From Strigops habroptila (taxonomy: Eukaryota; Chordata; Aves; Psittaciformes; Psittacidae), in the NCBI RefSeq assembly GCF_004027225.2, contig NC_044302.2:72226993-72290992 (forward strand): 64,000 bases of DNA, read 5' to 3'. The notes below the pieces were generated by a model, which ran no database searches, had not been told where the DNA came from, and saw nothing but the letters and a program-made list of their open reading frames with translations. The position numbers were made by a program, and so were the translations under genes. Every line of letters begins with the position of its first letter. Position 1 is the first letter of the stretch. Below are positions 13,755-26,159 of the stretch, piece by piece.

Positions 13755-13775
13755 AAAAAAAAAAAAAAAAAAAAA
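13755..13775. repeat. A21 homopolymer
   Basis: Twenty-one consecutive A in UHRF2 intron 1, without a recognisable retrocopy upstream. Confidence 0.95.
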
Positions 13776-14649
13776 CACGTATTTGTTTCCTTGGCAGTAG
13801 ATTTCACTTTGTTTTTCTTCCTCTTAATGACTGGCATGCTTCAAAAGCCTTTAAGACTTCATTAACATATTCTGAATGAAGTGACACTGAAGAGCAGCTA
13901 GATTTACTGTATCTAGCACTCTTTCACTGTGCTAATATCCAAAAGTAGAGAAACAGAGTACATCTTTCAACTGTATTTTCATAATCGCATGATATAGACA
14001 CCGTCAATTTCATAACACTTCTAGAGAAGGCTGTTTAAATACTTAAAGGTTAAGACAACACAACGCTTACACTACTATACAACAGTAGCTGTAGCAATGC
14101 AATACTGGAATTGATACCTACCTACTACTACTGGTTAGAAGACCTGTCTCATTACATCAAGCTACAAATTACTTTAAAAGTAAGTAGTAACTGCACTTAC
14201 ATGAGCATGAATGATCACGTAGAGTGCAATATGATACTACATTACTTTGGAAAAAAAATATGCCTGACAAGTAATTCACCAATTACTATCACATTAACTT
14301 GTCTACAAGTCTCGGCAGAAGTACAACTCATTATGAGTTATACAGTGTGTGCACAGACCTCACAAAAAAAAGCACATAATCGTTCTTGTAAGAACACATT
14401 ACCTACTGTTTTTATCTGAAAGTGTAATCTAAGAGGGTAAATTCCTGAACCACCTTAATCCAGCCTTTCTGCTTGACAAGCAAGATCTTTAATCACTTAC
14501 AGAAGTGCGCCTTTGAGCATCTTCCGAGGTTTTCTTTTCCAAGAACCAGAGCAGTGCCCACATATAGCAATAAAGATGAAAGAAACTATAATAACGCAGA
14601 AGAGCTCTTTAATTAATGTAGTATGATGAACAATTAAATTACATCAATC

Positions 14650-17600
14650 TTTCACAGGGAAGTCTGCTGCCTCCCTGGGGCCAGGGTAAGGGACTTGACC
14701 AGAAAACTCACTCATCTCATACAGCCTGGCAACCACTATCCTTTATTAGTCTTCCAGGTGGGCAATGAGGAAATCTCTTCAAGAAGCCTGAGGGGACTCA
14801 AAGACTTCAGGGCCTTCGGGTGACTGGTTCAGGACCCCAAATAGTTTTCTCTTATCTCCTGACAGTCGCAGTCAATGACAATGGCTGTATCAGAAAAATC
14901 TAACTAATTCCTGGCTCCATGACTGGCGTCAGCGTCAAAATTTTCGGGTTTTGACCATGGGTCAGTCCATACAGCACCAGGCCTGCTGGTGGCAGATGAG
15001 GTACGCCTGTCCGAAAGTGGGAAAAGGATTCTAGCCCAGCAGCTAGCAGGGCTCATAGAGAGGGCTTTAAAGTAGGTTTGAAGGGGATAACACTAGGCTC
15101 ACTAGACATGAGCCACAGGATAACAGGCCACTGTTGGAGTCCAGATCCACAGGTCAACTTAAATGCATCTATGGCAATGCCCGCAGCATGGGCAGCAAAG
15201 AAGAGGAGTGGAAGCCATTGTGCAGCTGGGAGATCATGACATAATCACCATCACAGAAACGTGGTGGAACGATTCACATGACTGGAGTGCTGGAATGGAT
15301 GGCTACAGGCTCTTCAAGAGGGATAGGCAAGGAAAAAGAGGTGGTGGGGTTGTCTTATATGTCAGGGAGTGCATCAACTGCCTGGAACTTAATATTGTGA
15401 GTGAGAAGGCTGAATGCGTGTGAGTAAGATCAGGGGGGAGGCCAACCGAGCTGATATCCTGGTAGGAGTCTGTTACAGACCACGCAGCCAGGATGAAGCT
15501 ACAGATGAAGTGTTCTTCAAACAACTGCGACAAGTTTCAGCATCTCTTGCCCTTGTTCTCGTGGGGGACTTGAACCTACCAGATGTCTGCTGGAAGTACA
15601 ACACAGCAGAGAGGAAATAATCCAGGAGGTTCTTGGAGGTGTGGAAGATAACTTGCTAACCCAGCTGGTTAGTGAGCCAGCTAGAGGAGATGCTTGGCTA
15701 GATTTGTTGTCCGCAAACAGAGAAGGACTGGTGGGTGATGTGGTGGTCGGAGGCCATCCTGGGCAAACCAATCATGAAATGATTGAATTTTCAATCCTTG
15801 GAGAAGTCAGGAAGAAGGTCGGCAAAACCTCCACCTTAGACTTCCGGAGGGCTGACTCTGGCCTGTTTAGGATGCTGGTTGGCAGAATTCCTTGGGAGAC
15901 ATTACTGAAGGACAAAGCGAGCCAGGAAGGCCAGACACTCTTCAAGAATGAAATCCTTAAGGCGCAGGAGCAGGTGGTCCCCATGTGCTGGCAATCAAAC
16001 CAATGGGGAAGAAACCAGCCTGGCTGAACAGGGACATATTGCCGGAACTCAGGAGAAAAGAGAGAATTTACCACCTGTGGAAGAAGGGACCGTCACCCCA
16101 TGAAAAGTACACGGATGTTGTTATGTAGAGAGAAAGCTAGAAAGGCGAAGGCACAGATTGAACTAAATCTGGCCACTGCCATAAAAGATAATAAAAAGCA
16201 CTTTTACAAATATATTAGGAATAAAAGGAGGGCCAAGGAGAATCTCCATCTTCTACCGGATACTAGGGGAAACCCAGTGACAGAGGATGAGAAAGTTGGG
16301 GCTGTTCAGCCTGGAGAAGAGAAGGCTGCGTGAAGACCTCACAGCAGCCTTCCAACATCTGAAGGGGGCCTATAAGGATGCTGAAGAGGGACTCTTCATT
16401 AGGGACTGTAGTGGTAGGACAAAGGGTAATGGCTTCAAACTGAAACAGAGGAAGTTCAGGTTACATATAAGGAAGAAGTTCTTTACTGTGAGTGTGGTGA
16501 GGCACTGGAATGGGTTGCCCGAGGAAGTTGTGAATGCTCCATCCCTGGCGGTGTTCAAGGCCAGGCTGGACAGAGCCTGGAGCGACACAGTTTAGTGCAA
16601 GGTGTCCCTGCCCATGGCAGGGGGGTTGGAGCTAGATGATCTTAAATGTCCTTTCCAACCCTAACTATTCTATGATGAGGAAAAGGCTGAGGTACTTAAT
16701 TCTGCCTTTGCCTCAGTTTAACAGTCACGCCAGCCATCCTCAGGGTACGCAGTTCCCAAAGTTGGATGGCAGATGGGCAGCTGACTGAAGTCCCCACAAT
16801 TCAAGAAGAAATGGGTAGTGACCTCCTGCTCCACTTCAACATACACAAGCCTATGGGGCCAGATGGGTTACATGCAAGAGTGCTGAAGGAGCTGGCAGAG
16901 GAGCTCGCTAAGCCATTCTCCATCATCTATCAGCAGTCCTGGCCTAGCGGGCAGGTCCCGGAGGATGGGAGGTTGGCCAGTGTGATGCCTCTCTACAAAA
17001 CGGGCAGGAAGGAAGACCCTGGGAACTACAGGCCTGTCAGCATGACCTCAGTGCAAGGGAGGGTCATGGAGCAGATGATCCAAAGATCACAAAGCACATG
17101 CGGGAAAACTGAGGGATCAGGCCCAGTAAGCATGGGCTCATGAAGGGCACGTCCTGCTTGAACAACCTGATCTTCTACAATAAGGTGACTCGCATGGTTG
17201 ATGAGGGAAAGGCTGTGGACATTCTGTATTTGGATTTAAATAAAGCATTTTGCACTGTCTCCAGCAGCATCCAACTGGAAAAACTGGCTGCTCATGGCCT
17301 GGATAGGTGGATTCTTCACTGGGTTGGAAAGTGGCTGGATGGCTGAGCCCGAAGAGTGGCGGTAAACGGCATCACATCTAGTTGGTGACCAGTTAGTAGT
17401 GGTGTCCCTCAGGGCTCAGTGTTTGGGCCAGTGTTAGTATCTTCATTGATGATCTGGACGAGGGGATTGACTGCACCCTCAGTACACTTGCAGATGACAC
17501 CAAGCTGGATGGGAGTGTTCATCTGCTGAAGGCAGGAAAGCTCTGCAAAGGGATCTGGACAGGCTGGATCAATGGGCTGTGGCCAATGGTATGAGGTTCA

Positions 17601-18366
17601 ACAACACAAAGTGCCGGGTCCTGTACTTGGGCCACAAAACCCCATGCAACACTCCAGGCTTAGGGAAGAGTGGCGGGAAAGCTGCTTGGCAGAAAAGGAC
17701 CTAGGGGTGCTGGCTGACAGCCGCTGAACATGTGCCAGCTTGTGCCCAGGCAGCCAAGAAGGCTGAATCCTGATACAGCATCCTGGCCTGTAGCAGCAAT
17801 AGTGTGGCCAGCAGGGCCAGGGCAGTGATCATCCCCCTGTACTCAGCGCTGGTGAGGCCACACCTCAAACACTGTGTTTAGTTCTGGGCCCCTCACTACA
17901 GGAAAGACACTGAGGTACTAGAGCAGGTCCAGAGAAGGCAACGAAGCTGGTGAAGGATCTGGAGCACAAGTCTGATGAGTAACGGCTGAGGGAACTGGGG
18001 TTGGTTAGTCTGGAGAAGGCTTGTGGGGGGACCTTACTGTTCTCTACAACCACCTGAAAGGAGGCTGTAGTGAGGTGGGGGGCAGTCTCTTCTCCCAGGT
18101 TATAAGCGATAGACAAGAGGAAACGGCCTCAAGCTGTACCAGGGGAGGTTTAGATCGGATATTAGGAAAAAATTATTCACAGAGAGGGTGGTCAGGCATT
18201 GGAACAGGCTTCCCAGGGAAGTTGTAGAATCACCATCCCTGGAAGTGTTCGAAAACCATGTAGATTAGGCCCTCAGTGATATGGTTTAGTGGTGGTCTTG
18301 GCAGTCTGGAGCAATGGTAGGAATTAAAGATCTTTTCCAACCTAGCTGATTCTGTGATTCTATTCT
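14650..18366 (+). mobile_element. Large, degraded CR1 LINE (endonuclease and reverse transcriptase remnants)
   Basis: This is the longest mobile element in the window. It runs from 5' region sequence near 14,650, through ORF2 from about 15,160, to a typical CR1 3' end (tgattctgtgattctattct) near 18,366. ORF2 is visible in pieces in shifting frames. The endonuclease part includes ITETWW and DGYRLFKRDRQGKRGGGV (15,163-15,423) and VGDLNLPDVCW (15,414-15,620). The reverse transcriptase part includes PMGPDGLHARVLKEL (from 16,766), YLDLNKAF (17,140-17,346), GVPQGS (17,401-17,418) and the active-site block FIDD (17,442-17,453). Frameshifts, stops and an inserted second CR1 make it non-functional. 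It lies antisense to UHRF2. Confidence 0.93.
16292..16673 (+). mobile_element. CR1 3' fragment inserted into the larger CR1
   Basis: The host ORF2 coding block is interrupted after gaggatgag and resumes at gatgaggaaaaggctgag near 16,674. Between them lies a complete CR1 3' segment, from ttggggctgttcagcctgga to the terminal ccctaactattctatg. The six bases GATGAG stand on both sides (16,286-16,291 and 16,674-16,679), consistent with a short target-site duplication. The inserted copy is in the same orientation as its host. Confidence 0.85.
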
Positions 18367-21301
18367 TTTATTCTGCACAGTTATTACACACACCCTAAAA
18401 ACTTCTGTAACAGGAAACACATAAGGGTAAAGGGCTTCAACCACAAGTTCAGTAGAAAAACCTGCCCAGAGGGTAAGTTAGTCTGATGAAATAAAGAACC
18501 TGTAACTTCCAGTCAGGTACTCACTGAAAGCAAGCAACTTGGACTTCCAGAATTTCTAGTATCCTCCACCTCAACACTGATGCGCAAATTAACTTTTTTC
18601 TGCCTGCCAGAAGGCTGCTGGAATTGTGAGCTCCACTTAACATTTTTACAGAAGCATTCAAGTGCATCTGCAAACAGCATCTAATAATGAAAAGCCTACC
18701 TGAAAATTCAAATCAGCTTCTGAAGTATATAACAGTGACTTTTTGGACAATGAGACCAACTCAGGTCAAGAAAACATCAATAATCTTTGCTACAGACATT
18801 AGACGCTCAGCTCATGGACTTCTGCCATTCACTTAGTGTGCTCAGTTTTCTTACACTTTCAAAGCTGAAAGAGAACCTGAACAGTATTTTTTATTCCACA
18901 TGGAAAACTGTAGCCTACACCTGGATTATGTGGTATATAAAGAGACTGCTTCAGGATTTTGCAATCTTTAAACTCATGTATTAACTACACTCAAGGTAGT
19001 AGGGACATGGTCAACTTTTTGCAGTAACTGTGTACTGGAACTGTTTCCCAAGGAAGTACAGTTGTCTCAACTGCAATTGAGACAAAAGCTAAATAAAAGG
19101 GAATTTAGAGGGCAACTACATAAAGAAAGCTACTGTCTATATGAATTGGAATGTTTAATGTATGATGTCTTAAAGGAGATCCACTCCCCCCTCAAGCAAC
19201 TCTAGTTTCAATACTACTTGTTACAGCTCCCATACAGGCTGCTCTGTCAAAAAATATTTTGTCTGGATATCATTCTACTATAACATCCCATCTTCTTGCT
19301 GCTATCTGTCACGTTTTTTGACTGATGTATCAGTAACTGTTGAGGGTCTAAAAAGATACTTCTGGCCCTGCACGATGAAACTCCAATCAGACCAGCCATA
19401 ATAGTAAAAGAAGAAGAAGGCAAGTAATCACACCCAAACATCTCTAAGTAAAGACCGAGCATCCACAAGGTTTAGTGGCTCCTTCTCACATGTCTACAGA
19501 AGACTTTCTGAAGCTTGACTATACTATCCCCACATTCTAAGTTTTTGCATATACACTGTTCGGACATAAAGACACCCTATTCATACTATTTTCACCTTGG
19601 CAATCCTGAATGTTTTTCCCAGTGCTCCGTTCCTTATTGCTGTTGACATTTTTAGCAAAGACCTTAAAAGAAACCAAACAGCAACACCTATCAGTCTCAT
19701 ACAAAAACTAATTATAATAAAGGTTTACTTTCCTAAATGGGAAATAACTTTAATCTTGCTTGGATAGAAATACCAAAGAAACCCTAGGCCACCCTTACCA
19801 ACGCTTTTCATTCTTCACTCTGTGAACAAGCTTCTCAATGAAAGCAAAGCTCAAACAGAAACAGATTGAGACAAAGATGTTTCTTGCTTGCCACTAGAAG
19901 TACCTTAATTTGGACAGTTGCATTAAAAGTCCTAGCATTGACAATGTGTTCTCTAAGATTTCTGTTAATTTTTTATTCTTAATAGTTTGGACTTGCACAG
20001 CTTGCTGTTAAAAATTAACAGACACAAATGGCCGATCATTCTTTAATTTCAAGAAGGAGAATCTACTCACTAAAACAAAAAAAAAAGATATTTAAATCAT
20101 TGTTCTGTCTTATCCATTCTCTGTTAGTGTTCTTTCAGAGAAATGAAATCATAATTGAACACATAAGTAGGTGAAACTTCTGGACAAGAAAGTTCTGACA
20201 GATTCTAGATCCATGTGCCTCCAGATCAGAATGCAAGTGGATCACAGCATTTTAAAAACCAGTAAACAAATAAGTTTATTAGTGTCTGGAGAACATGGCC
20301 CAGAATTAGACTCAGCTCCATCATTTTTTGCCACAAGAGTCACATTTCAAAGCAGCCTATGAGAATATTCAAAAACATGACTTATGACACCAAAAATCCC
20401 ACCTACAAGGTAACATGAATTAGTCCTTGTAACAAAGCATACTCCGTTTTTGCTACTTAAGTGTGTCGTACAACTGCTAATGATCTGCTCTGGACTCAAG
20501 GCAAAAGGGTAGTCTTAACACTGGATGGTATCAAATGTCTTATTCTCAATAAATCGTAATTAGATAAGTATCAACAGTCTTGCAGAGACTTCCACAGTAC
20601 TCAACAGAAAGCATACAGCAAGAAGAATTCCTAGAGAAGGAGGAATACGGAAACTTCCAGTATGAAAAAGGCTTTCCTACAGTTATAGTGACAACCAATG
20701 AGTTTGATCATAGCACAGTGTGAATATGCTGTGCTACAACTCCTCACGCAAAGAGAAAGTCTGACATGCTACAGAAACCACACCACCTTGGAAGAAATTA
20801 CAGAATCTTGCTGTTGACACAACAATTAATTCCAGAACAAACACCATGATGAATGTACATTAGTCTTCCATGCACTTAATCAACAAGACTAGCTTTCTCT
20901 AAGAAGAAATTCATATTTTTCCTGAAGTCCTGTAACTAAAATTAAATACAGAAGCTACATTTTGAGGCCACATTCTCCAGCAAAACAGTAGTTTTTATAC
21001 CATTACTACAAAATTACTTGTAGAATGTACAAGTGGTACCAACACATTTTACCTTTGGAACTGGACTTACTATAATCCAGAGAAAAATTCAGCATACAAG
21101 ATTAGAGCCAACACAAAACAGCTGAAAGTCAAGAGCTGTAAGAAAAGACTTCCTGACTTAAACAGAAGACCAAGGTGAAGGCAGCCATTCTAAAACAATG
21201 ACTTCTACAGGACTCAAGTCTGCACCTCTTCCAAGCTAAACTTTCTCATAAGAAGTTAAGGTTTTGAAGATTATTTTTCCCTTTATCGGTGGGTGAGATA
21301 C

Positions 21302-21329
21302 AAAAAAAAAAAAAAAAAAAAAAAAAAAA
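21302..21329. repeat. A28 homopolymer
   Basis: Twenty-eight consecutive A, then one G and seven more A. Confidence 0.95.
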
Positions 21330-21544
21330 GAAAAAAAGGCTAATTTAGATATGACATTTTCTTCTTGGATGCAACTCTAAACCCTATCAAAGGAACATCT
21401 GCTCATTAACTTCTAGCTGAAAGATGAAGTTCGAGCAGCAAAGTTTCTCTTCTTTTGTACTTCTCAGGAGCCTTCTAATTAGGTAAATAAAAGTTCATGG
21501 CATCTTCTGGCTGATGCTTAGGATTACCCGATACTTTTGTAGAC

Positions 21545-21565
21545 AAAAAAAAAAAAAAAAAAAAA
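21545..21565. repeat. A21 homopolymer
   Basis: Twenty-one consecutive A in UHRF2 intron 1, 215 bases after the preceding A28 run. Confidence 0.95.
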
Positions 21566-23175
21566 TAGTCAAAATGCATTGATATCCTTAGAAGCATGGA
21601 AAGACTCATCCATCTCTCTACTGATTAGATGAGAGTGGTCAAGTAGTTCCTGTATGATGATATGGTATTCTATAGCACAGGCAACTGAAGTTCAGCAACA
21701 GTGGTGCCAAGGAGAGCAAATTACTACCTGTGGCTTGTAAGGATACCTGTAATGAAGAACTGGCTATTATCTGAACCTTCCATAATCAACAACAGAAGTC
21801 TGGAAAAAAAAACAAAACAAACAAACAAAAAATTCCCCAGGATATCAGGACACTTATTTTAACGTAATTTAACAGTTAAAATGTTAGGAATAGAGATCTA
21901 GTTAACAGCTTTTGTAGAAGACAATCACCTAACTTCTATCAATGTAAACTGTATCAACATTTGATCACATTTCATCACTGGAAATCCCCATCATCTAGTC
22001 ATCAGTGTAGGATACACATCAGGTATGTTCTGCATCCAAGGGTTTGTGAGAGTATTTTTAAATATAGAAAGAAATAATCAGTTTCCAAGAGCTTCCGAAT
22101 TAATTACAAAGCTACAAGTACTAAACTATCCTAACCAGACAGTTTGAATGAATATACCTGCCACAAAATATAGCTTTAAAGCTGGCTGCAATTTCTTACA
22201 GGTTACATTATATTTTTTTCCAGCTTTCCAGTATTGAATTCATACATATAAAGTATAGTGTTCTGGTTTCATATATGCTTCAGCTTTTCCTTCAATTTGT
22301 TTAGGTGCTTTGAATTACAAAGATAATGGTACAAAGGAGTAATAAGTTGCATTAGAAACTTTACAGTAAAAATCTAACAAGAAGCTGACTCCCGTAAACA
22401 ACTGCTGCAATCATATAAAAACTTGCTAATAAGGCTACCAAACTGCCAGAGAAATTCAAAGTATACTTCATGAATGTTTGGGTATTTTGGAATGCAGTCC
22501 GATCATACCTGCCCAGAAGACTCCAGATGACTCCCATCAAGCTACAGAGCTACTTGCTACCAACTTCAAGGAACGGCAATCACTTCCTTTCTAACACTTC
22601 TTCAAACTATTTCTCCAAAATATAAAACTTAAATGCTCCAGTTGAAGATTTCTCACACCTAGATGCTGCCTGAAACAGATGGGGTTTGGACAGCTTCAGC
22701 TGAAAATGTTTACAATTTTCCAAACAAAATAAAGCTGGGAAGAGATTGTGTTAAGAAACTCAATTGTTTTATGAATAGTTTTAGCACTCCCATTCTTTGG
22801 GGAAAGACTCCACAAATAATGCTTTTCTATCCTTCTGGAAATTCACCCAAGCTCTAAGTATTTAAGATGCCCTTAAACATACAGTTTTCAAACATGAAGC
22901 TTAGAAGCTTGAACTCACACAAGATTCTATCTACTGCTCATGTGCCAGCCCAGGTCAGCAGAAGTTAAAGAGATCTTGTATAAGAAAGGCTGTAGGTAAA
23001 CCAAGGCATGTCCTATTGTGAGATTTATAACTGTATTTCACAGAGGCTGCTTTATCACATGGATGCTCTCATACAAAACTAAAGCTCCTCCACTTCTCCT
23101 ACCCCTCTACTGTTTCAGTTACATTTACAGAAACAAAACCCTAAACCCTTGGTCCTGACAAACCACATATAACAG

Positions 23176-23412
23176 TCACCTTACACAGCAAAGTAACACA
23201 ATGCACGCTACCATACTTTCTTGTGCATAAAAGCAGAGCTGGATTTCTTCTTGTGAAGAAGCCTGATTTGCAACAACTTTCACATCAAGTAAACCAATGG
23301 CTTCAATACTGGCACTTCCACCTGCTGACTTCAGCCTCCCATGAAACAGGTTTGGAGTGTCTTCCTCGCCGACAAGATTAACAACTTGAAAAGCAATTTC
23401 AGTCACTGCCTC
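23176..23412 (-). other. Unidentified open frame in UHRF2 intron 1
   Basis: A 79-codon open stretch follows a stop at its left end in the reading direction. It reads in part EIAFQVVNLVGEEDTPNLF and SIEAIGLLDVKVVANQ. Composition is more protein-like than the random frames around it, with balanced charge and few low-complexity runs. There is no in-frame ATG near its start, so it could be an exon fragment, a decayed retrocopy or chance. I do not recognise the family and assign no function. Confidence 0.25.
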
Positions 23413-24523
23413 TTACATGTTGTGGGAAGAAACACCTGGGCTACAACATCCTTCTTCCCTGACCCTGGTAAGCACTGTGAAAAACCCACTTGAGATGACG
23501 GTTTCTTTAACAACAGACATTTACAAGTTTTCATTGAATTCAAATTTCAACAGGGCGGAGAAGATGACGGAAGAAGCCAGCACAAGATCACATTATTTCT
23601 TATATTCCGTAAAACAATATGCATTGATGAAATACCACACTGCGCACATTTGGTTCTATGCAAAATGCAATTAATACCCCTACAGTCTTCCAGACAGCCT
23701 TAAGTTTTCTGGCAAGTCTTCAAACTTAAATAAGCTTCAACACATTTTTACTGTTCAATTTCTCCAGTGTTGTAACTGAAAGCTAGAAATTCCACAGTGA
23801 CTATAGCCTGATCCTACTGAAAATCTGCACCGGTAGGTGAAGATGCCAGGAATTTGTCTACTATAATCATCTCCTTCACTTTCATGAAGGAAACTAGGAA
23901 CTTCTATTCTCATCAATAAGCGCTATATAGGTTTTCCAGTTAGGACAGACAGAGAGTATGCTGAAAGAAAACAGACTGTCTTGCCTTTCTGAATTTTAGA
24001 GAAACTCCACACAGTGCACTGTAATTCACAAGGTTACTCACAGTTAACATATACCACCACAGATAAAGCACTAGCTGGGAATGGTCTGTGGTGGAGCAAG
24101 GTTAAGATATGACTTATTCCAGCATAAGGAAATATTTGTGTCCCTCCAAGAAACTCCCTCTAGCCAGTGATCCAACTTCTTCAACAAAGAAAGCAAAAGA
24201 AACCACCGCAGGCTTCTACACTCAGTAAACTTCTCTGGCTAAGCACAGACTAGGTTACTGCACCACAGTAAAGAACTACGCATACACTACTATTAAGTTT
24301 CCTCAAAAAGTTCTACCTAAATCTACAGAATGACTTGACTTCGCTGGCTGATAGACAGTTACTCAGCACTGCCAAGGATGTCCTCACAGACCAGACCAAA
24401 TTACACAGCATTGCTAGCCTCTTACTCATCAGCACCATGTGTGAATGGTAGGTCCTCCTGGCAGTAGGAGTTAAAAACCAGAAACCAGTCTGCTCAACCA
24501 AGTAGTGCTTTTCCTGGTTTTAC

Positions 24524-24580
24524 GGGGGGGGGGGGGGGGGGGGGGGGGGGATTAAAAATTAAAAAAAAAAAAAAAAAAAA
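24524..24580 (+). repeat. G27 tract followed by A20 tract
   Basis: Twenty-seven consecutive G (24,524-24,550), a ten-base AT spacer, then twenty A (24,561-24,580). The G tract could form G-quadruplex or triplex structures and is prone to length change and sequencing error, so its exact length should be treated as uncertain. Confidence 0.9.
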
Positions 24581-26159
24581 GGCAATACATAGTAATCACA
24601 GCATGAGGTTTTTATCAGTAGTTCTAGGGTATTTTAACCGTCAAGAACAGGAACAAGAAGCACGGCCCACTTAAGGTTCTGTATTTGTGTTGAACGTCAG
24701 ACGACACCAAATTACACTGTAACACAAACTACGTTAACTGGACATGGACACTCCTAAAGAATTGCAAAATAATGGCTCTAGCTTGAAGTGTTGGTTCAAG
24801 CTGTTCTTTACTGCAAGCTAAGAAAAGGAAGTTGAAATTCTGCCCATAAACGGTGACTCACTTAGGTTTCTGTATAGTCATAACCTCATAAACCTCCCAT
24901 TTTTAGAAGAAAGATTATTTAGCCAGTTTCCTGGTACCCACCACTTGCAAGTTCCAAGTATTTCTAGAAGTTCCCAGACTGCAGTAACCAGTGCTCGGTC
25001 ACATAGTTCCACTAGCAAACTGCACAAATTACCATACTGAGTGCTAACCAGACAAAACAGGAAAGGAGTTTGGACTAGTACTTTTTCAAACAAATGCAGG
25101 AAAATTCAGGTTTTCCATGTTGTAAAGCAGTATATGCTTTCTATTCACCTCACATTTAATCAAGATGCCCCTTTTTATTCTTTATCACAGCCCTGAGAGA
25201 GCTGAAGTTATCGGTTTCCTTTGCTCAAATCCCTCAACATCCAATTTTACTTGTGCAAGAGCAATCTTTCTGACCTTTTTTCTACTTACTAGCACCACAG
25301 AATCTGAAAAGCAATCCACTTTGGGATTAGTTATGGTAATTGCAAGAAAACAGACAGAAATGGTGAGTGAAGCTATAAAAAAAAAGAACTCCTTAACTCT
25401 TCACTGAATGCAATCCCAACTGTGTCCTAAACTACATAAACTAAGTACTAAACTTACAAATGCTGCTAATGTTGGCAACTTCAGCGGTAATATTCCACTA
25501 TTCTGCTTTCTTAAGCAAGATATCTCTTAACTAAAATGTTTAAGCTAATCGGTGTAGCCACTGACGAGCACACAGAAAAGCTCAACTCATGACAGGCTCA
25601 TCTTCACTGCTTCTCGGGTGGGTAAGCCCCGTGCCCCACATCAAGCTCTGCATTGGAAGAAGAGGTGTGCTGGCACAGCATGAAGCTGAACAGGTTACAC
25701 AACTTCAAGACCAATGTTTCTTGATTTCGTCCCTCCAGAGAAACATGAGATTGTCCTAAATGGCCTTGAAAGACTCATCTCCACCAATGCTCAGCAATCT
25801 ACAGAACACAGGAATCTACTAATTCGCAATAGGGTTCACAGTCGCACCTTAGCATCTAGCCACTGATGCTTATCTCCTAGTCACAGTTAAATATCTCTCA
25901 CTTTTCTCCCCTTATCTGTAAGATACACACTTCATCTTTTCTGAGGCAGAAATCTCCCTGCCTGGCATTACCCAGTTTAGGTGAAAGCTGCAACACACGT
26001 CTGCTGCAAGAAGGTGCACCCTTGGAGCCACGCTCCGATACCGTTAGTGTCGGACAGTGGCTGTGCCTCGGCTAACAACTCACATCGAGTACACCTCATA
26101 GTTTACATAACGCAGCTGGAAAGGTCACACCCTTCGGCAACAGAAATACAGCCCGAGGC

